64,000 nt of DNA from Aphrocallistes beatrix. Its lineage: Eukaryota; Porifera; Hexactinellida; Sceptrulophora; Aphrocallistidae. Positions 11,501 through 26,500 of this stretch are shown here, one piece after another. Within the stretch, counting starts at the first letter, position 1. Every line of letters starts with the position of its first letter. Under the pieces are notes generated by a model. It made no database searches, was not told the DNA's origin, and was given only the letters and a program-made list of their open reading frames with translations. Both the position numbers and the translations under genes were made by a program. Location of the stretch: contig OY725502.1 in the NCBI GenBank assembly GCA_963281255.1, positions 2,046,001 to 2,110,000 on the forward strand, read 5' to 3'.

Positions 11501-14500
11501 TTAAAAAAAATACAAAAGTAAAATACCTTATCTGGCAATAGTGAGGAATAGAATTCATCTGAGGACAAAAGGATATCACGATCCGGTCTTTAGGTCTTGA
11601 CTGAATCAAGCGGATTTCAAGCACATTAGTGTAAGCTAAGAAATCTAAATCACTAAGAAAGCTCTCAGGAGCTATTGCGACTGAACTCGGGCTTCCTGAT
11701 ACATAGCTAATGTTCCTGACAACATCTGTTCCAGCCTATACGATGAAATAATTCAATAAAATCACAATGACATTATTTAATAATTGAAACCTGGTCCCTT
11801 TGCGGTTTAAACTTGAAAATTGGTTGCTAATTGGCAAACTCGACTGCTATTGTATTCAAGTATGAGTGCTTTCAAGAATTGTCAATAAATTTCTCTATTC
11901 CAATTCATAGCAATATATATACATTCAACATCCTCTATCTCGAATGCCCGTTAACTCGAACATTCGTTATCTCGAACAAATTTTCATTTCTCCTCGTTTT
12001 ACTATTCGTCAGTATTCGATTTACATAGAAAAACCGTTCGCTAACTCGAACGCTTTTCTGTATCCCATGAAAAGATACAGCTTTTTAACCCGAACTTTTT
12101 TACTATTTTAGAATTATTTAATAGTCACATTTTAACCAATGCCCTCATTTATTTCTAACCCGGCCGTAGTCTAGTGCATTCTTAAAAACCCGAACCGACA
12201 GATAATTTATAATAATGACCTGAAATGTAATATTCGAAATCTACACCACTAAAAACCCCATGTCAACCGTTGGAAGCTAGTATCAAAAAGATTATGTGCA
12301 TATTTTCACACCTTTATATACATATTTTCCAGGGTTGAAACCGAATAGTTGATTATTCGGTTTAACCAAATATTATTTGCAAATAGTTGATATTTGGTTT
12401 GTAACCAAATATCATTACAGTAGAACGTCAGTTATCCGAACTTCAGTTATCCGAACACTTCAGTTATCCGAACCCCTTGGTTGACCAAATTAAAATATAA
12501 TAAATGTATAAATGATGCATCCTGAGTTGAGAATTGAAATTATTACACTGCCATCATTTTATATACTATTGATGATACCTACATAAGCTAATAAGTAGTA
12601 TTTTATCCATATTCATTATTATGACTATTTGTACTACTGACCAACTTTTCTATATAATCACATAACAACTTCAGTTATCCGAACATTTCAGTTATCCGAA
12701 CCCCCGCGGTCCCAACCCGTTCGGATAACTGACGTCCTACTGTATTTGGTATTCAGTTGAGAACCAAATAATTTGGTCAACCGAATAATTTGCATGCTTT
12801 CTCAACAAAATCACATGTTCTTACATGAGGTAGTCCGAACACAAATAAATCTAATAGGCCTACTTATACTTGATTATATTTTTGTATAAATATTTATAGA
12901 ATATATAAACATTTATGCAAAAATATAATCAAGTATTATTTGGTTAACCAAATTATTTGGTTGACCAAATATTCGGTTGACCAAATTATTTGGTTGACCA
13001 AATATTCGGTCGACCAAATTATTCGGTTGACCAAATTATTCGGTTTGATCATTATTCGGTTAACCAAATTATTTGGTCTGACTATTATTCGGTTAAATTG
13101 GTATTTGGTTGAAGCGGTTTCAACCTTGATATTTTCAAACAATTTGAAGAATTTTGAAAAATATGCTAGAGACTAGTTTCCAACGGGTGACATGGGGTTT
13201 TTAGGGGTGGAGATTTCGAATATCATATTTTCAGATCTATATGATGAATTATTTGTTTACTTTTCTCTACATTAGATACATAAAGTAAACAAATCTCGAA
13301 GATATGCTAGAAACTTGCTTTAAACGGTTGACATGGGGGTTTTCAAGGGTGTATTTCGAATAACATATTTTCGAGTAAATTTGATAATTAATTTGTTTAC
13401 TTTTGTTTACAATCTAGGTTGACTAATTCATGAATTAATGTATAATTCGAATAATTCATAATTCATCAAGCCTGAAGGTTTTTGCAACAAAATATCATGA
13501 ATTATATGAATGAATCTTTCAAATAATTCTTAATTCAGGATTCTGAATCATTCGAATAATTCATATTTCCTGAATTATGAATAATTCCTAATTCAGGAAT
13601 TATGAATTATTCGAATTATTCATTAATTCATGAATTAGTCAACTTAGCTTATGATTGACTAATTCATGTTTGAATTATGAATTATTCGAATAATTCATAA
13701 TTCATTATTATTAATTCTTTGCCATTTTTTAATGAATTAGTCAACTTAGTTTACAATAGATACATAAAGTAACCAAATCTCAAAAATATGCTAGAAACTT
13801 GGTTTAAACGGTTGACATCGTGTTTTCAGGGGTGTAGATTTCGAATATCATATTTTCGAGTAAATTTGATAATTATTTTGTCTACTTTTGTTTATAATAG
13901 ATACATAAAGTAAACAAATCTCAAAAATAGGCTAAGGACTAGCTTCCAACGGTTGACATGGGTTTTTTAGTGGTGTGGATTTGGAATATTATATTTTCGG
14001 ATCCATTTGAGAAATTATTCGTTTACTTTTGTTTCCAATATTTATATAAAGCAAAAAATTACCAAATAGGTTAGATTGAGTAACTCCAGACGCCCGCAGG
14101 GTGACTCTGCGGACAAGCAGTGTCAGCAAGCCGCGCAGCGCAAGCAAGCGAAGCGCGCTTGTATATATTATAATGAAGACAAATTGATTATGCAGCTCCA
14201 TCAAAGAAACAACCAGGGTGATTTGTAAAACATCAATTGAGTTGATTTTCTTTTGGTATATATCGACTTCAAAAGGCTGTGAAGTCATCGTACCTTTCAT
14301 TTACAGTAAAACCTTCATTAGGAAACACCTCTGATTAAGGAACACCTCCACTTAGGGGGCACCTTTTTTAAGTCCCGATTTTCTCCTATTCTTTAACATT
14401 GATACTTACCTCCCATTAAGGAACACCTCCATATAGTGAACAGGGAACGCTCTTTTGTGTCCCAAATGTCACTTAGCCATTCATATGGACCTCCGATTAA

Positions 14501-17500
14501 GGAACATAAGTGTTTATCATAATTTCTGGGGATCAACATGACAGTCAGTGGGCTGTACGTATTTTGTTCACAGTTTGTGGGGAGTGTGATCGATGTTTGT
14601 TTTGTTCTTTACATGACTGATTATTGAAATGACAGTTGTTTATTATGAAAAGGAAGCCATTTCCCATTGTTTGGTAAGCATACGAATACTACCACAATCC
14701 TAGTGTCCTAGGGTCAATCATCAGTACTGAGATTGTTGTTTACATATTGTAGAAAAGCGAGCGTTGCCACATGTCTCAGAAATTTCTCACAGACATTTTC
14801 AAAGTTTAATCAATTGGATAACTTATTACATTTAATAATACAGATTCGTTAAACGTGTACAAACAAACATTCATCCACATAAAGTTTATGACAGGCCCCT
14901 AAAAGGCAGACCTCTTATCAAGGAACACCTCCATATTAGGAACACTTTTCAGCAGTCCCAAAAGTGTTCCCTAATTGGAGGTTTTACTGTATATAAAATA
15001 TTAATTTTAAATACTACTTGTATTATGTATGTAGATAATTTGCTTGTCAAATTGGCTATAATAAAACATCAAGATAAATAAAAAGAAATAATAATTTGTT
15101 TCAAATTTTTATTTTAACTTTCTATCGTTAGCATTTAGAATAAGCTCCCTCTTCGGAGAGGTGATTGTTCGAGCTCAGATACTATTTGAGCACATTAGGT
15201 ATATCTATTAAATCAATACTAAAAATACACATTTGTTCTATTGGGATCTAACTCCTAACTGTGTGTATTAGAGATTACACTCACCTGCAACGGTCCATTC
15301 AGATCTAACAAAGGAAAATTGTCATTTTCTTCTATTACAGAAATAGATATGGTACAGAAATCACTAGAAACTCTACTTTGGACTCCGATAGTAATCTTTT
15401 GAAGGAATAAATCAGGTTCAGGGCGAATAATGTTAAATCTGAGAGTGCGTAGAAGAGTAGTATAGTCATTTGTTGTTCCTTCTCCTTCAATTTGAGTCAT
15501 ATTATCAGTAGAGTTTATCTTGAACCCAAAAGTATTCGAAGTTTCGAGTAGAAGAGTATTTGTAAGAGAAAAAATCTCGAATTTAATAGAAGAAGATAAT
15601 ATTAATTGATCCGAGTCTCCATCATAGATAACCAGTTTAGAAGCAAATAAGACACCTAATTATGCAAATAAATAAACCAGAGAGAATTTTGAAAATAAGG
15701 TAGCAGTGTATAAAGGCCCCCATACACGATGCAACTTTGTTGCATGCAAATGTTGCATGCAACAAAGTTACATCGTGTATGTTAAAATTTCATGCAACAA
15801 AGGTTGCATGCAACATTTTTGCATGCAACAATGTTGCATCGTGTATGGTAGTATTTTGCATGCAACAAATGTTGCATGAAACAAAGTTGCATCGTGTATG
15901 TCGAGTATTGCATGCAACAATGTTGCATGCAACCTGTTGCATGGAAATAGAACATGTTCTATTTTCATGCAACATTCTGCATCAAAATTGTATTAATTAT
16001 TACGATAACGATAACGATAATCATTATCAAATATACGATCAAGCCATTAAAATAGACAATAGAAAGTCTGCTTGCTTTTCTTGATTACTTTCTCAAAAGG
16101 GCGAGGGCAATGACAGGTACGACGATACGTTTTTTTACCATTATGTAAAAATGCAGAATAAATTTGATGTAATTAGTTCAATTTAAACAAAAGATTCCAC
16201 AAATAGGTATATAGAATCAAAATTATTAAATAAGCACAAAATTCAGGCAACAATATTGCATGCAACTATGCTCCGCGGAAAATTGTTGCAAGCAACTTGT
16301 TGCAAGCAACATGTTGCATCGTGTGAGTTGAAAGGTTGCATGCAACTTTGTTGCGTGCAACATTTGCATGCAACAAAGTTGCATCGTGTATGGGGGCCTC
16401 TATCTAACTTTATTCCCTTGGAGGAACAGCTTTCAATCGGTATATTGGTTTGTTGTGTAATATAATTATTGTGGTGACTGCACTCGATTTTATGCACTTC
16501 CGTTTCGGACACTGACAGAAATTTGCAATGTTCATTTTTAAATTGGTTAAGAAATTATTTCTGGAAATAAAATTTCTCAAAATTGTGATGTAAGATCATT
16601 GATTGATATACAAAATTAAGAGGTAATGTAAAGAAATTAACGGGAGATGTTCAGCTGAATTTCTTGTGCTGAAAAGATATCATGCCGCTTATAGTGGATT
16701 TTTGCACAATTTTTGCAATTTAAAATTACGTAGGACAAAAGTGGCAGTAACTTAAAAAAACATTATTTTCCCAGTCATAAACTAGACAGCTACAAGGAAG
16801 TCAATCTCTATGTAATTTGATACGTAGAATTCAATAGAGGGATTAGTTTTAATCTAAATTTTGCCAGAACTGAAATATATCTAGGGAACCCACTAAAATA
16901 TGTTTTAAAGCAGTCCCCTAAACCAGTTCGTATACAATCAATAGAATTAACCACAATAATTTATATAATAACCAAAATAGCAACCGAAAGGTGATCCTCT
17001 AAGGAATTCGATAAACGAATTGAAAATACATTAGCACTATTACTTTTGGAGATATATGTTGTTCCTGGAACCCGTGGTTTGCCCTTAGTAGTAAATTCAT
17101 GGAAAAAAAAATGGCTTTGAAATCAAATATACCTCTGTTATGGTGATATTCTTCTATGAAACTCGGATCTCGGCGAGAATTACCTCACTGGGGTAAATAG
17201 TCATAATACATGGGGGTAATGTATGGCGTGGGGGTGAATTTTAATGAATGGTACAGAATTGCATGTTTGGGGGAAGTGACCCCTGAAGGTTGTGAAGCAC
17301 TACTATAAACTATGATATAATTGCAGTTAAATTGAGAAGTCCTTTCAAGTGATCATTAAATCTACTTAATCCATTTTATTAATACGTGTACTAGATATGA
17401 TAAAAAAATTTGAATAAGTTGTGATGTCAAAGAAGACACCAAAATTATATAATTGCATAAATCCAAATTTAAACATACCTTGGATATCTCTATTCTCTGT

Positions 17501-20484
17501 GTAGTTTATTAGAGAAGGCCCACAGCTGATTACAAGTGGATTGTCATTCACCAATGAGATTGAAATATTCAAAGCAGCCGTATTGCTTTTAAATTCACCA
17601 TCATCAACAAGGAAGGTTATAATTCTGTCTGCAACAAAGGGCTCGAAGCGCATATTCGAATAGATGAGGGATGAAAATACCGATTGGTAATTCATTATGT
17701 GAGAAGGTCCAGAGAGAAAAATATTAGTACTTGTACCTAAAGGAATCCAGAATAATAATTATCAATCTTGATCAGGAACCTTTTGAGATTATAAACCATG
17801 CCTGATTTACGTGCGGAATTTCGATTCTATAATTCTGCGCGGGCAGTGAACAATTAGCGTATGAAACGGAAATGTTGAGATTCCTATTATAAACTTTTGA
17901 GCTGCAAATTCGTACGTATATCTAATTATTGCTAAATTTGTAATATTTTCTCTGCAATAATGATATACATGTTGCAGTACAAATGCGTTTGGCGTTGAAA
18001 CGCATTTGGTCTGCAACATACATCTATCGCTGAGTAGAATAGGATTCAATTTAAAATAAGCAAGTTTATCACTAACGATGAACTTTGGATGTAGCAAAGC
18101 GTGCTTGTCTTAAATTGATTCTAATTAAGAAAATTTGGAAATTTTGGAATCTGTTCAGTAGCAATAGGACACCTTTAATCTACGTATTTTCCATAAAGTG
18201 AACTATACGTGAATCAGAGTTGCACGCGGGCCGAAATTTGTAACCGCGGCCCGCACTTTTAAGTTAACCCGGCCCGCGGCCCGCAAGAAGCCCGCATGAA
18301 TATTTTTGGCCCGCTTTGTAAGTTACAAACTATAGAGAGACACTTAGGGAATCCTTTTATGGGAGTGAGTTTCTGCAAACACAAATAAATAGAAACTAAC
18401 AAAGTTCCATTTACGTAAGTATTCCTTAATTGGTACCTCGTGAAAGTTAAAAACATCGTCTCGGTTGTCATCGCGGGGAGTTCTGCCAAGATTTCCGGCC
18501 CACGGGCTCGCAAACTATTATATTCGGCCCGCGGGCCGATAAGAAAAGTCGGTCCGCGGCCCGCGTGCAACTTTGACGTGAATCCACTCGATGACACATC
18601 AATTCGGCACCCATAACCAAATATAGCACCGATTATAACTCGATAAATCAAGCATATACGTATATTGTATGTATAATTTTAGAGGGTTTCATACAGTTAA
18701 ATAAGTATTATACTACTGTATTTATGAATGTCTTACTTGTATTCAGAATTTCTATTCCGTAAATTGACAGATTTTGATTAGTAAGCATAAAATAAATCGA
18801 CTCGTAGGGTGAATCAAAATCTCTTAGTAAAGCTATTCTTGCAGAGTGAATAAAGAAAATATTGTTGTTATCTGGATCAGACAAAACAGGGGAAGACAAA
18901 CGTCCTACTTCGAGTATTCTACAAAAGAAAAAACAACAACAAAACGTATTAAACGAGTTGAGGAATGTGGTTAAAAATTAAAAAAAGATGGATAAATGCA
19001 AAACAAATGTAAAAAGATGGTAAAATGCTCAGCTATCACTTAGTTTATCAACAACAAATAACTGCAGATCGTTCTAAAAATATCACAGATGGGATGAAGT
19101 GTGCTTCCTCATTCCTGGGTTGTCAACGCAAATATATATACGTATATGTTAAAGTAAAACGTCAAATCAGTATTATGTAAAATACCTGGAAAGTTTCATT
19201 TACTATGTATAATACCTGGAAATTCCATGCATTTTCCATCAGTTATTACGCATAATGCCTGACATTTTCAGGTATTTGACATACTAACTGATTTGACGTT
19301 TTAACTGCAGCATAAGGCTATGGCTCCACTAAGTTCTGGCCTCAGACGAAAATATCGACTCAACATGGAATTATGACGTCATTGTCACTTTTTTATTATT
19401 AGAAATTTCAGTTTTTCGACTATAACCCAGCCAGTTTAGGTGATACCAGGTAGTCCAAAAAAATGGAAGTCCTCTTTCTTTTGGCTGCCCTTGCTTTATT
19501 TTTAATCCTAACCCAAAATGCTTTTAGAACATGCAAGATGCTACTTTAGACTTTCAACTCGAGAGTCGTTAGCAAGAGCTTATTCTCCGGATCTCAGATC
19601 CCCAGATTTCTATCTATGGGGCTATTTGAAGGATAAAGTGTACCAGGAGAAGCCCAGAGACCTCCGACAACTCAATCACATAATCAGGGAAGAGATTGGG
19701 GCGATACAAACAAAAATAGTTAAAGACGCCATGCAGAACTTCACTCTCAGATTAAAAAATTGCATCAACGCCCAAGGTGGTCATCTCGAACACATGTTAT
19801 GAATATGCCCTTTCTCAAAATGTATACACTTGGAAAATAACATGACAAACATGTCAGCGAATTTTCATTGATTTCCACCAAAAAAAGAGCACAATAATAT
19901 CGAGGGTTTCCATTTTTTTTGACCACCCGGTAGAAGGCTGAAATTTTAATAGACTGTGTATCATAATATTCTTCACATATGATACAACTATCACAAAAAA
20001 TTATGACTCGTCATTCTGCCATGACGTAATTATTACGTATCAAAAAGTGAAAATTTGAATTTTTGTGATTTTTCGAGGGATATCGATTATAATATCAGTA
20101 AATCAGACGTGTATTTAGAGATGTCTTCTACCTTATAATTAACTAGTATGAGCTAATGTGAGCAAAGGACGCCTCTGGCGGACACAAAGTGTGAAGCACA
20201 CTTATAGTATATATTAGGGCATTTAAAAAATAATATTTTTGCGGTGGGAGTTTGTTTTCATTGCTTTCTGATTTTAGTTGATAAATTGCTGGAAATTTTT
20301 CAACATTCTATCTCTACTGGAAATAACGGTTCATCAGTTCTCTATTTCTCGATTGTATTCGATACGAAAGGATATTGGGACTTAAAGTATGTCTTATTCC
20401 GGTCTCAAATCTGTGATATAGAGCATATTTTATTCGATAAGATGCTGGTATTAGGCTACAAAAGAAATTTCAGTTTATTCTGAG

Positions 20485-20515
<31 letters not shown>

Positions 20516-23500
20516 TGATTGATTGAAGAAACTGCCAGGCACAGAAAACTGATTTTTTCCTTATTCGAGTCTTTTGGCTATGGCTCCACTAAGTTCTGAC
20601 CTCAGACGAAAATGTCGATTCATCATGGAATTATGACGTCATTGTCACCTTTTTACAATTGGAAATTTATTTTTAAAAAAGATATACACCTTTTTTGATT
20701 TGAGACTAGAACAGGACAGCCTTAAGTCCCAACATCATTAATATAGAATACAATAGAGAAGTGGTGAACTGTTGAACAGTTATTTCCAATAGCGATAGAA
20801 CGCTGCAAATGTGTGAACAGAAATACCTTAATATATATATATATATAATATCCAGTTATCGGAGAAATGTTAACATATTAATAAAACCATTATTTTGACG
20901 ATATTTTAATATTCCTTAGTCTAGATCAGGGCTGTCCAACTATATTTACTTCGGGCCACAACTGCTTCATAACATTTAGTGGCGGGCCGCAATACAGGGG
21001 CGTGCACTCGGGATGGGTATGGATAGAGGCATTTTGGACGCAACGTGGGCCGCACAAAGCAAGGCCGCGGGCCGCCTGTTGGACAGCGCTGGTCTAGATT
21101 AACCGGAGCTTACTTAGTTTCTTCAATAAATGATAGGTTTTCAACTTCCAACTGTATGAAAGGAGGATTGTTGTTAATCACAGACACTGTAACTGATACA
21201 ATAGAATTAGCAATAAAATCTGGATTGTTGCTGTCTTCTAGTGACAGCAATATTCTCCTAATACCAGGAAGAGGTTCAGAATTTGTAGAGTAGATGTATT
21301 TGATAGACGCGATGATAGTCTAAAATACAAACAAATATATAATCAAATATCAAAGAAGATTATGAGTCCCACTCAATATGTTAACATTGAGTATGACTAC
21401 GAGTATGACTAAATTAGTAAAGATTAATTAATAAAATGATTTAATTATTGATATAATAACATCAAATATTAATTCTGCTTTGTTCATATTAATTGTTTTT
21501 TTCTAAAAATACTTTTCAATAGTGTTCGCTTTCTAAAATACGATTGCAACCTTTTCTTGTTTTTTTTCATATAAAATATTTCTTATAGAACTCTCACACA
21601 CAATTTTCTTTCACCTAAAATTTTAAATATAATATATGTATGTTACAACCATAGACTACTTAATACTATGGGCTGTTGACTCTCCTATTCGGGTCTTTAA
21701 ACTCGGGTCCATTGTGTATTATTGACATCTCGTAAGCCACTCAAGTTAGACATGGGAAATGTATTATTGTTAAATAGGAAGTTATATTTTGGAATCCATT
21801 GGTCATGGTTGGCTGACCTCAACTATGTATGGAATGTGAGTTATGTGGTTTTCACACCTGTTTTTCACAGATTTAAGATAAATTTTGGCGATATTCTGAC
21901 TGGTTTTAAGCACATTGTACTAAGGGCAACCCATGGGTTCCAGGATTAGAGATACAAAAATTAATTAACCTGCGCTTGGCTAAGTGATATTTTCTATTTA
22001 TAGTCAGACCCCAAACTTGTATGGCTTCCCCGCCCAAAATGGCTTAAACAGGAAATGACGCTACAAAACACCTCGCCAAGCGCGGGTTAAGCAATAATTA
22101 TAAAGACAAAACTACATTAAATGTTCAAAATATTCCCCCTTATTCTGAATACAGAGTTCCAACCGCTCCAACCACTTATGAAAAGTTTTTTTGTACTCTT
22201 CTTTGGGGATGGCTTTGAGATACTGGAAAATATAGCACTTCCAAGCTGGTGGTTGGTCTCAAAATCTCTACCAGACAGATGCAATTTAAGGTTGTTGAAC
22301 AACTAGAAGTCACATGGAGAGAGATCTGGGCTGTAAGGTGGATGCTGAAGCTCCACGACCCCCAAAGAATCCAACGTATCCTTCACAAGCCGAGTTTTAT
22401 GGGGCCTAGCATTATCGTGAAGAATTTGCAGGCCTTTACATATGGTACGTGGGCGCCTCTCTTTATAGTGCTGTTCTACTGCAGCAAGGCAGGTAGTGGC
22501 ATAATACTCCCCTGTTACTCTTTGGCATTTAGGTAAGCATATTTGAGCCACTGATTCATGTGTATCAAAGAAAATTGTGTACAATACCTTGTGTCCAAAC
22601 CTATCGGGCCTGGCTTTTTTGGAGGGAGGTTCCCACTCACGTACCCTCGAATACGAAAGGTGACTATCTGGACATACAATGACCAGCTCTTCAAATATCG
22701 CTTTAGGAGCAAACCCGAGTTTTGTGCGAAACTTGATGTAGGTCCTCTGTTCAATAATGGAATCTGATTCCTTAGAAGCCATAAAATTACCCAGTATCAA
22801 ATAGTTAAGTATTACAATCTCGTGAATCTCAGAAAATATACGTGCGATTGAGTTGAACTCAACTGCAATCGAGAGGTAATCCTCGAAATATCTATTACTA
22901 TAGTAATATAATATATATGATCTGATTACGAGTAGATGTAGGTCAACTCCTGGAACCCATGGGTTGCCCTTTGTAAAACGTTATTAATGTAAGATTTTAA
23001 AGATAATCAAGGTTTGACGAGTTGATTCAAAAAGTTGAGCTTTTTTTAAAGGAGTGTTGTCACATTCCAGCATTGCTATGGAAACGCATTTTCACCATTT
23101 GAGCCTATATCATGAAGCTGTTATAGTTAGACATTCAAATTTGAATGTATAGCTATACCGGTTTTCAAGATATAGGCTCAAATGGTAAAAATGCGTTTCC
23201 ATAGCACCGCTGGAATGTAACAACATTCCTTTAAAAAAGCTCAACTTTTCGAATCAACTCGTCAAACCTTGATTATCTTTGAAAATCTTACATTAATAAT
23301 GCTTTAAAATGTGTTTAAAACCGGTCAAAATATCGCCAAAATGTATCTTAAATCTGTGAAAAACAGGTGTGAAAACCACATAACTCACATTCCATACATA
23401 GTTGAGGTCAGCCAACATGACCAATGGATTCTAAAAATATGACTTCCTATTTAACAATAGTACATTTCCCATGTCTAACTTGAGTGGATTACGAGATGTC

Positions 23501-26500
23501 AATAATACACAATGGACCCGAGTAGGAGAGTCGACAGTTCATAGTATTAAGTAGTCTATGGATACAACATACTGAGTATTACTATATACAGTCGACTCCG
23601 CTTTTAATAGGGCCACCGGTTAATCGGACAAACCGCTTAATCCGGCCACTTTTGGTAGGACCGGAATAGTTTTCACACACGGAAGATAATGCAAAATATT
23701 TTTGGTTGATAGGGTTCTACGTTTAATTAATTGGGCCAAAATGTCCTCTGACCAATGTGGTCCTATTAAGCGGAGTCGACTGTATTTTACTAATTTAAAC
23801 AACCTCGGCTTGAGATAAGTTGAAAGCTCCATCCACTCTTATATATGAGGCGTGGGTGAATACCTGCGTACCCATCAGAAGCATAATACTCTCCTTAGAT
23901 GGCTCTTGAGCGTCTAGTAGAGTGACACGTAATGAAGAAACAAATGAATCTAAAAAGAATTAAGAATATTACGTAATTACGTCATGGAAATACGATCAAT
24001 CATTATCATCAAACTCCCTAAGGTCGGGTCTACTCCTTAGGATGCTGAAGTGGAGAGATATATTAAACACTTCGGCAATGGAATACACACATTACACCAG
24101 GCCGTATTTCGACCTATTATCTCTCAAAAATCTCATCATCGGAATATTAATATACTAGTTGATACTTCGATGTGACAAGATCATATCTAGCTTACCCCTC
24201 TTAATGTTCCGGGCTGTCTCTGTTATTTTCACCAAAATAGACCATATATCAAATTAATGGAACTTTATTTATTGTAAAGATGGTCATCTTTAGTAGATAC
24301 GAGAAATATGCAAATCTCAAACCAATTTATTGACAATATTAATAAAAATATACATATCTGTGTGCTAATCAGTATCAATTTAACTATTTTGGTACCAGGT
24401 GCCAGGGTAAGCATGACCTATTTATCTGGAAAATTAATACCCTAAGATGAAGCACCCCCCACATAAAAATAGGATTTCACCCCTGGACCAAATGGGACAG
24501 AACCTTCTTAACCTTTTTCGATTTATCTATCGATTTGAATACAAACTGGTCCCTCCTGGACCAGGTTGCGAGCAACCATTTTTGTATGAAAGTTAACATT
24601 TTTGTATGAAAGGAACAATTTTGGTATGAAAGTTGAATTAACGTAAAAGAGAAATAATAGTTCATATAGTATTAATATAACATGAATTAACCTTTATCTT
24701 GATCAGAGAGAGTTATCCCAGCATTAGATCCAACTAACAGAGAAGAAGAAAATTCCATGAAACTGAGATCGGTTGTTAAAATTGAAATCACGAGAAGATT
24801 ATCATTTATGGTTTGAATTGTGATTTGAAGAAAGTTTGTGGTTGTAAACTTTCCATCATTTGCTTGTATCGTTAGTTCTCTGGGAAAGGAGGGATAGTCT
24901 GGTTCTGGTGCAGTGTTATTATAAATGAGAGAGAAGAGGAGAGCGTTGTAAGAAGAGAGAGGTGCAGTGCCAAATATTAATAAAACATGTGGATCTATAT
25001 ATTAATGAAATATTGTAATATAAAAAGATATAAATAAAGATGTTAAAATGTGTAACCTACGCCCGCTATGGCGAAATAAATGAATAATTCAATTTGTCGA
25101 CTCACTTGTAGAAAATATTGTGACTCCTGCCACAGAATTATTGAGATAAATCCTCTCATGATTTCCATCCTGTACAGATGAAAGAATAATTGTAAGAGAT
25201 GCTAAAACATTGTTTTCTTCATGATCTTGATCAGTTATCCTCATGCCAGAAGATAATCCGATTCTAAGGCTGTTTGAATTTTCTTGGTAAGTCAAGTTAG
25301 ATAGAGGTATTGAAATGACAGGACGATTATCATTCAACCCAAAAACAGATAAAGTTAAGTTTAGCTGAGATGCACAGGATATGTTATCATCGTATACCTA
25401 TAAACACTTTAAATAAACACGTCTTTATAATGAAGGATGGCATCCTGGTTGGAATTCAATCAAAATTAGCTAAAAAATCTAAGAAAATATCGATAATGCT
25501 ACGAACCCTCTCGAATTAAAAAGTGCTGAACGATAATAAATTTTAATATCAGAATACTATTACGGTTATTATTTCATTATGATTGCCTTTTAACGAGGAT
25601 TCTCAATATTAATGAAAGACAAAAAATTATAAACTTCGATTCAAAACGCAGATGTGGATAATATTATATTGTGTTCGGATTATAAGAATGAAATGTTCGG
25701 ATTAGTGATGGAGTACTGTAACAATATAGGCAATAACAGGAATTATTGGTCAAGTAAAATTATAGCCTGGGGTCACATTGATTAATTATAAGTTAAGATA
25801 GCATCTCTAAATACGTCTGTCCTACTGTTATAATCGATATCGCACGAAAAAAATGGCTGAGTTATAGTCGAAAAACTGAAATTTCTAATTATAAAATAGG
25901 TGACAATGACGTCATAATTCCATGCTGAGCCGACATTTTTGTCTGAAGTCAGAACTTAGTGGAGCCATAGCTAAAATACTACCACATGCCAAGATTCAGC
26001 TTTATGTGGCTGGCAATTTCTTCAATCAATTCGTACAGATATATATACACAAGCGCGCTTCGCTTGCTTCCGTGGCGCGGCTGGGGAACACTTTGTGAGC
26101 GCCTGGGATTACATTGATTAATTATAAAGGAGATAACATCTCTAAATACGTCTGTCCATAGCCTACTACATACAGGCCATTTCACTACTTTAGACCAGGG
26201 ATAAGATAAAGTCGAGTTTTTAATACAATGATATTTAATATCGTGTAATTATACATCCTCTACCCCACAATAATGATATTACTGACTGCTGGCATAATTT
26301 AGTTGACGGACAAGGAATACTACATAAATATATAGGTATATATATATACATATATTAATTAGAGGTAAGTTTAAGTATCTTTGGGACAAGAGGTGGTAGA
26401 AGTAATATTCTTGGCCTTGTTGTTGAGTAAACAGTTACTTGAAGTCATTAAAATACAACGTAGCATATCTTTTCCGTCAATACAGCAATCAGTACACTCA

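Larger units (their letters stand above)
12236..14164 (+). repeat. Family B repeat (copy B2), interrupted by other elements
   Basis: Family B units recur at about 13165, 13306, 13790 and 13930, and the tail with GCGAAGCGCGCTTG ends at 14162. It is split by a hAT element at 12330-13128 and by an AT-rich palindromic block at about 13418-13748. A reversed unit fragment at 12236-12288 adjoins its start. Confidence 0.7.
19312..20206 (+). repeat. Family A repeat, interrupted by a mariner-like element
   Basis: It starts inside the family at GGCTATGGCTCCACTAAGTT, continues through GACGTCATTGTCAC and the second TGACG-containing half, and ends with a degraded GGACACAAAGTGTGAAGCAC tail. The 19446-19930 element interrupts it at a TA. 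Confidence 0.8.
21920..22973. mobile_element. TIR element (AAGGGCAACCCATGGGTTCC) containing a mariner and a TTAA mini-element
   Basis: The inverted ends with AAGGGCAACCCATGGGTTCC are flanked by TA at 21918-21919 and 22974-22975. Removing it restores the arm of the outer foldback. Inside are a TTAA-flanked miniature element and a mariner pseudogene. Confidence 0.75.
21640..23573. mobile_element. Long foldback element split by younger insertions
   Basis: The left arm (21640-21919, resuming 22974-23130) is the inverted copy of the right arm (about 23140-23573). The arms agree over more than 400 bases with scattered changes, starting at CCATAGACTACTTAATACTA. There is no coding capacity of its own. 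A second TIR element splits the left arm at a TA. It shares motifs such as CTATGGAAACG with the foldback at 39481-41302. Confidence 0.82.

Noticed and set aside
12936-13176. Repetitive frames reading NQIIWLTK or similar
   Set aside because: Products of the TTGACCAAAT minisatellite inside the hAT element.
15737-16512. Cys/His-rich open frames (for example MLHATMLHATCC)
   Set aside because: They arise from iterated TGCATGCAAC motifs in a TIR element, not from a zinc-binding protein.
22121-22767. Plus-strand open frames in the mariner region
   Set aside because: Antisense to the transposase pseudogene, with no similarity of their own.
23804-23863. Shorter form of X13 ending at the GTATTC donor
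   Set aside because: It is in phase but deletes the GAFNLSQAE strand needed by the CLD; the longer exon fits better.
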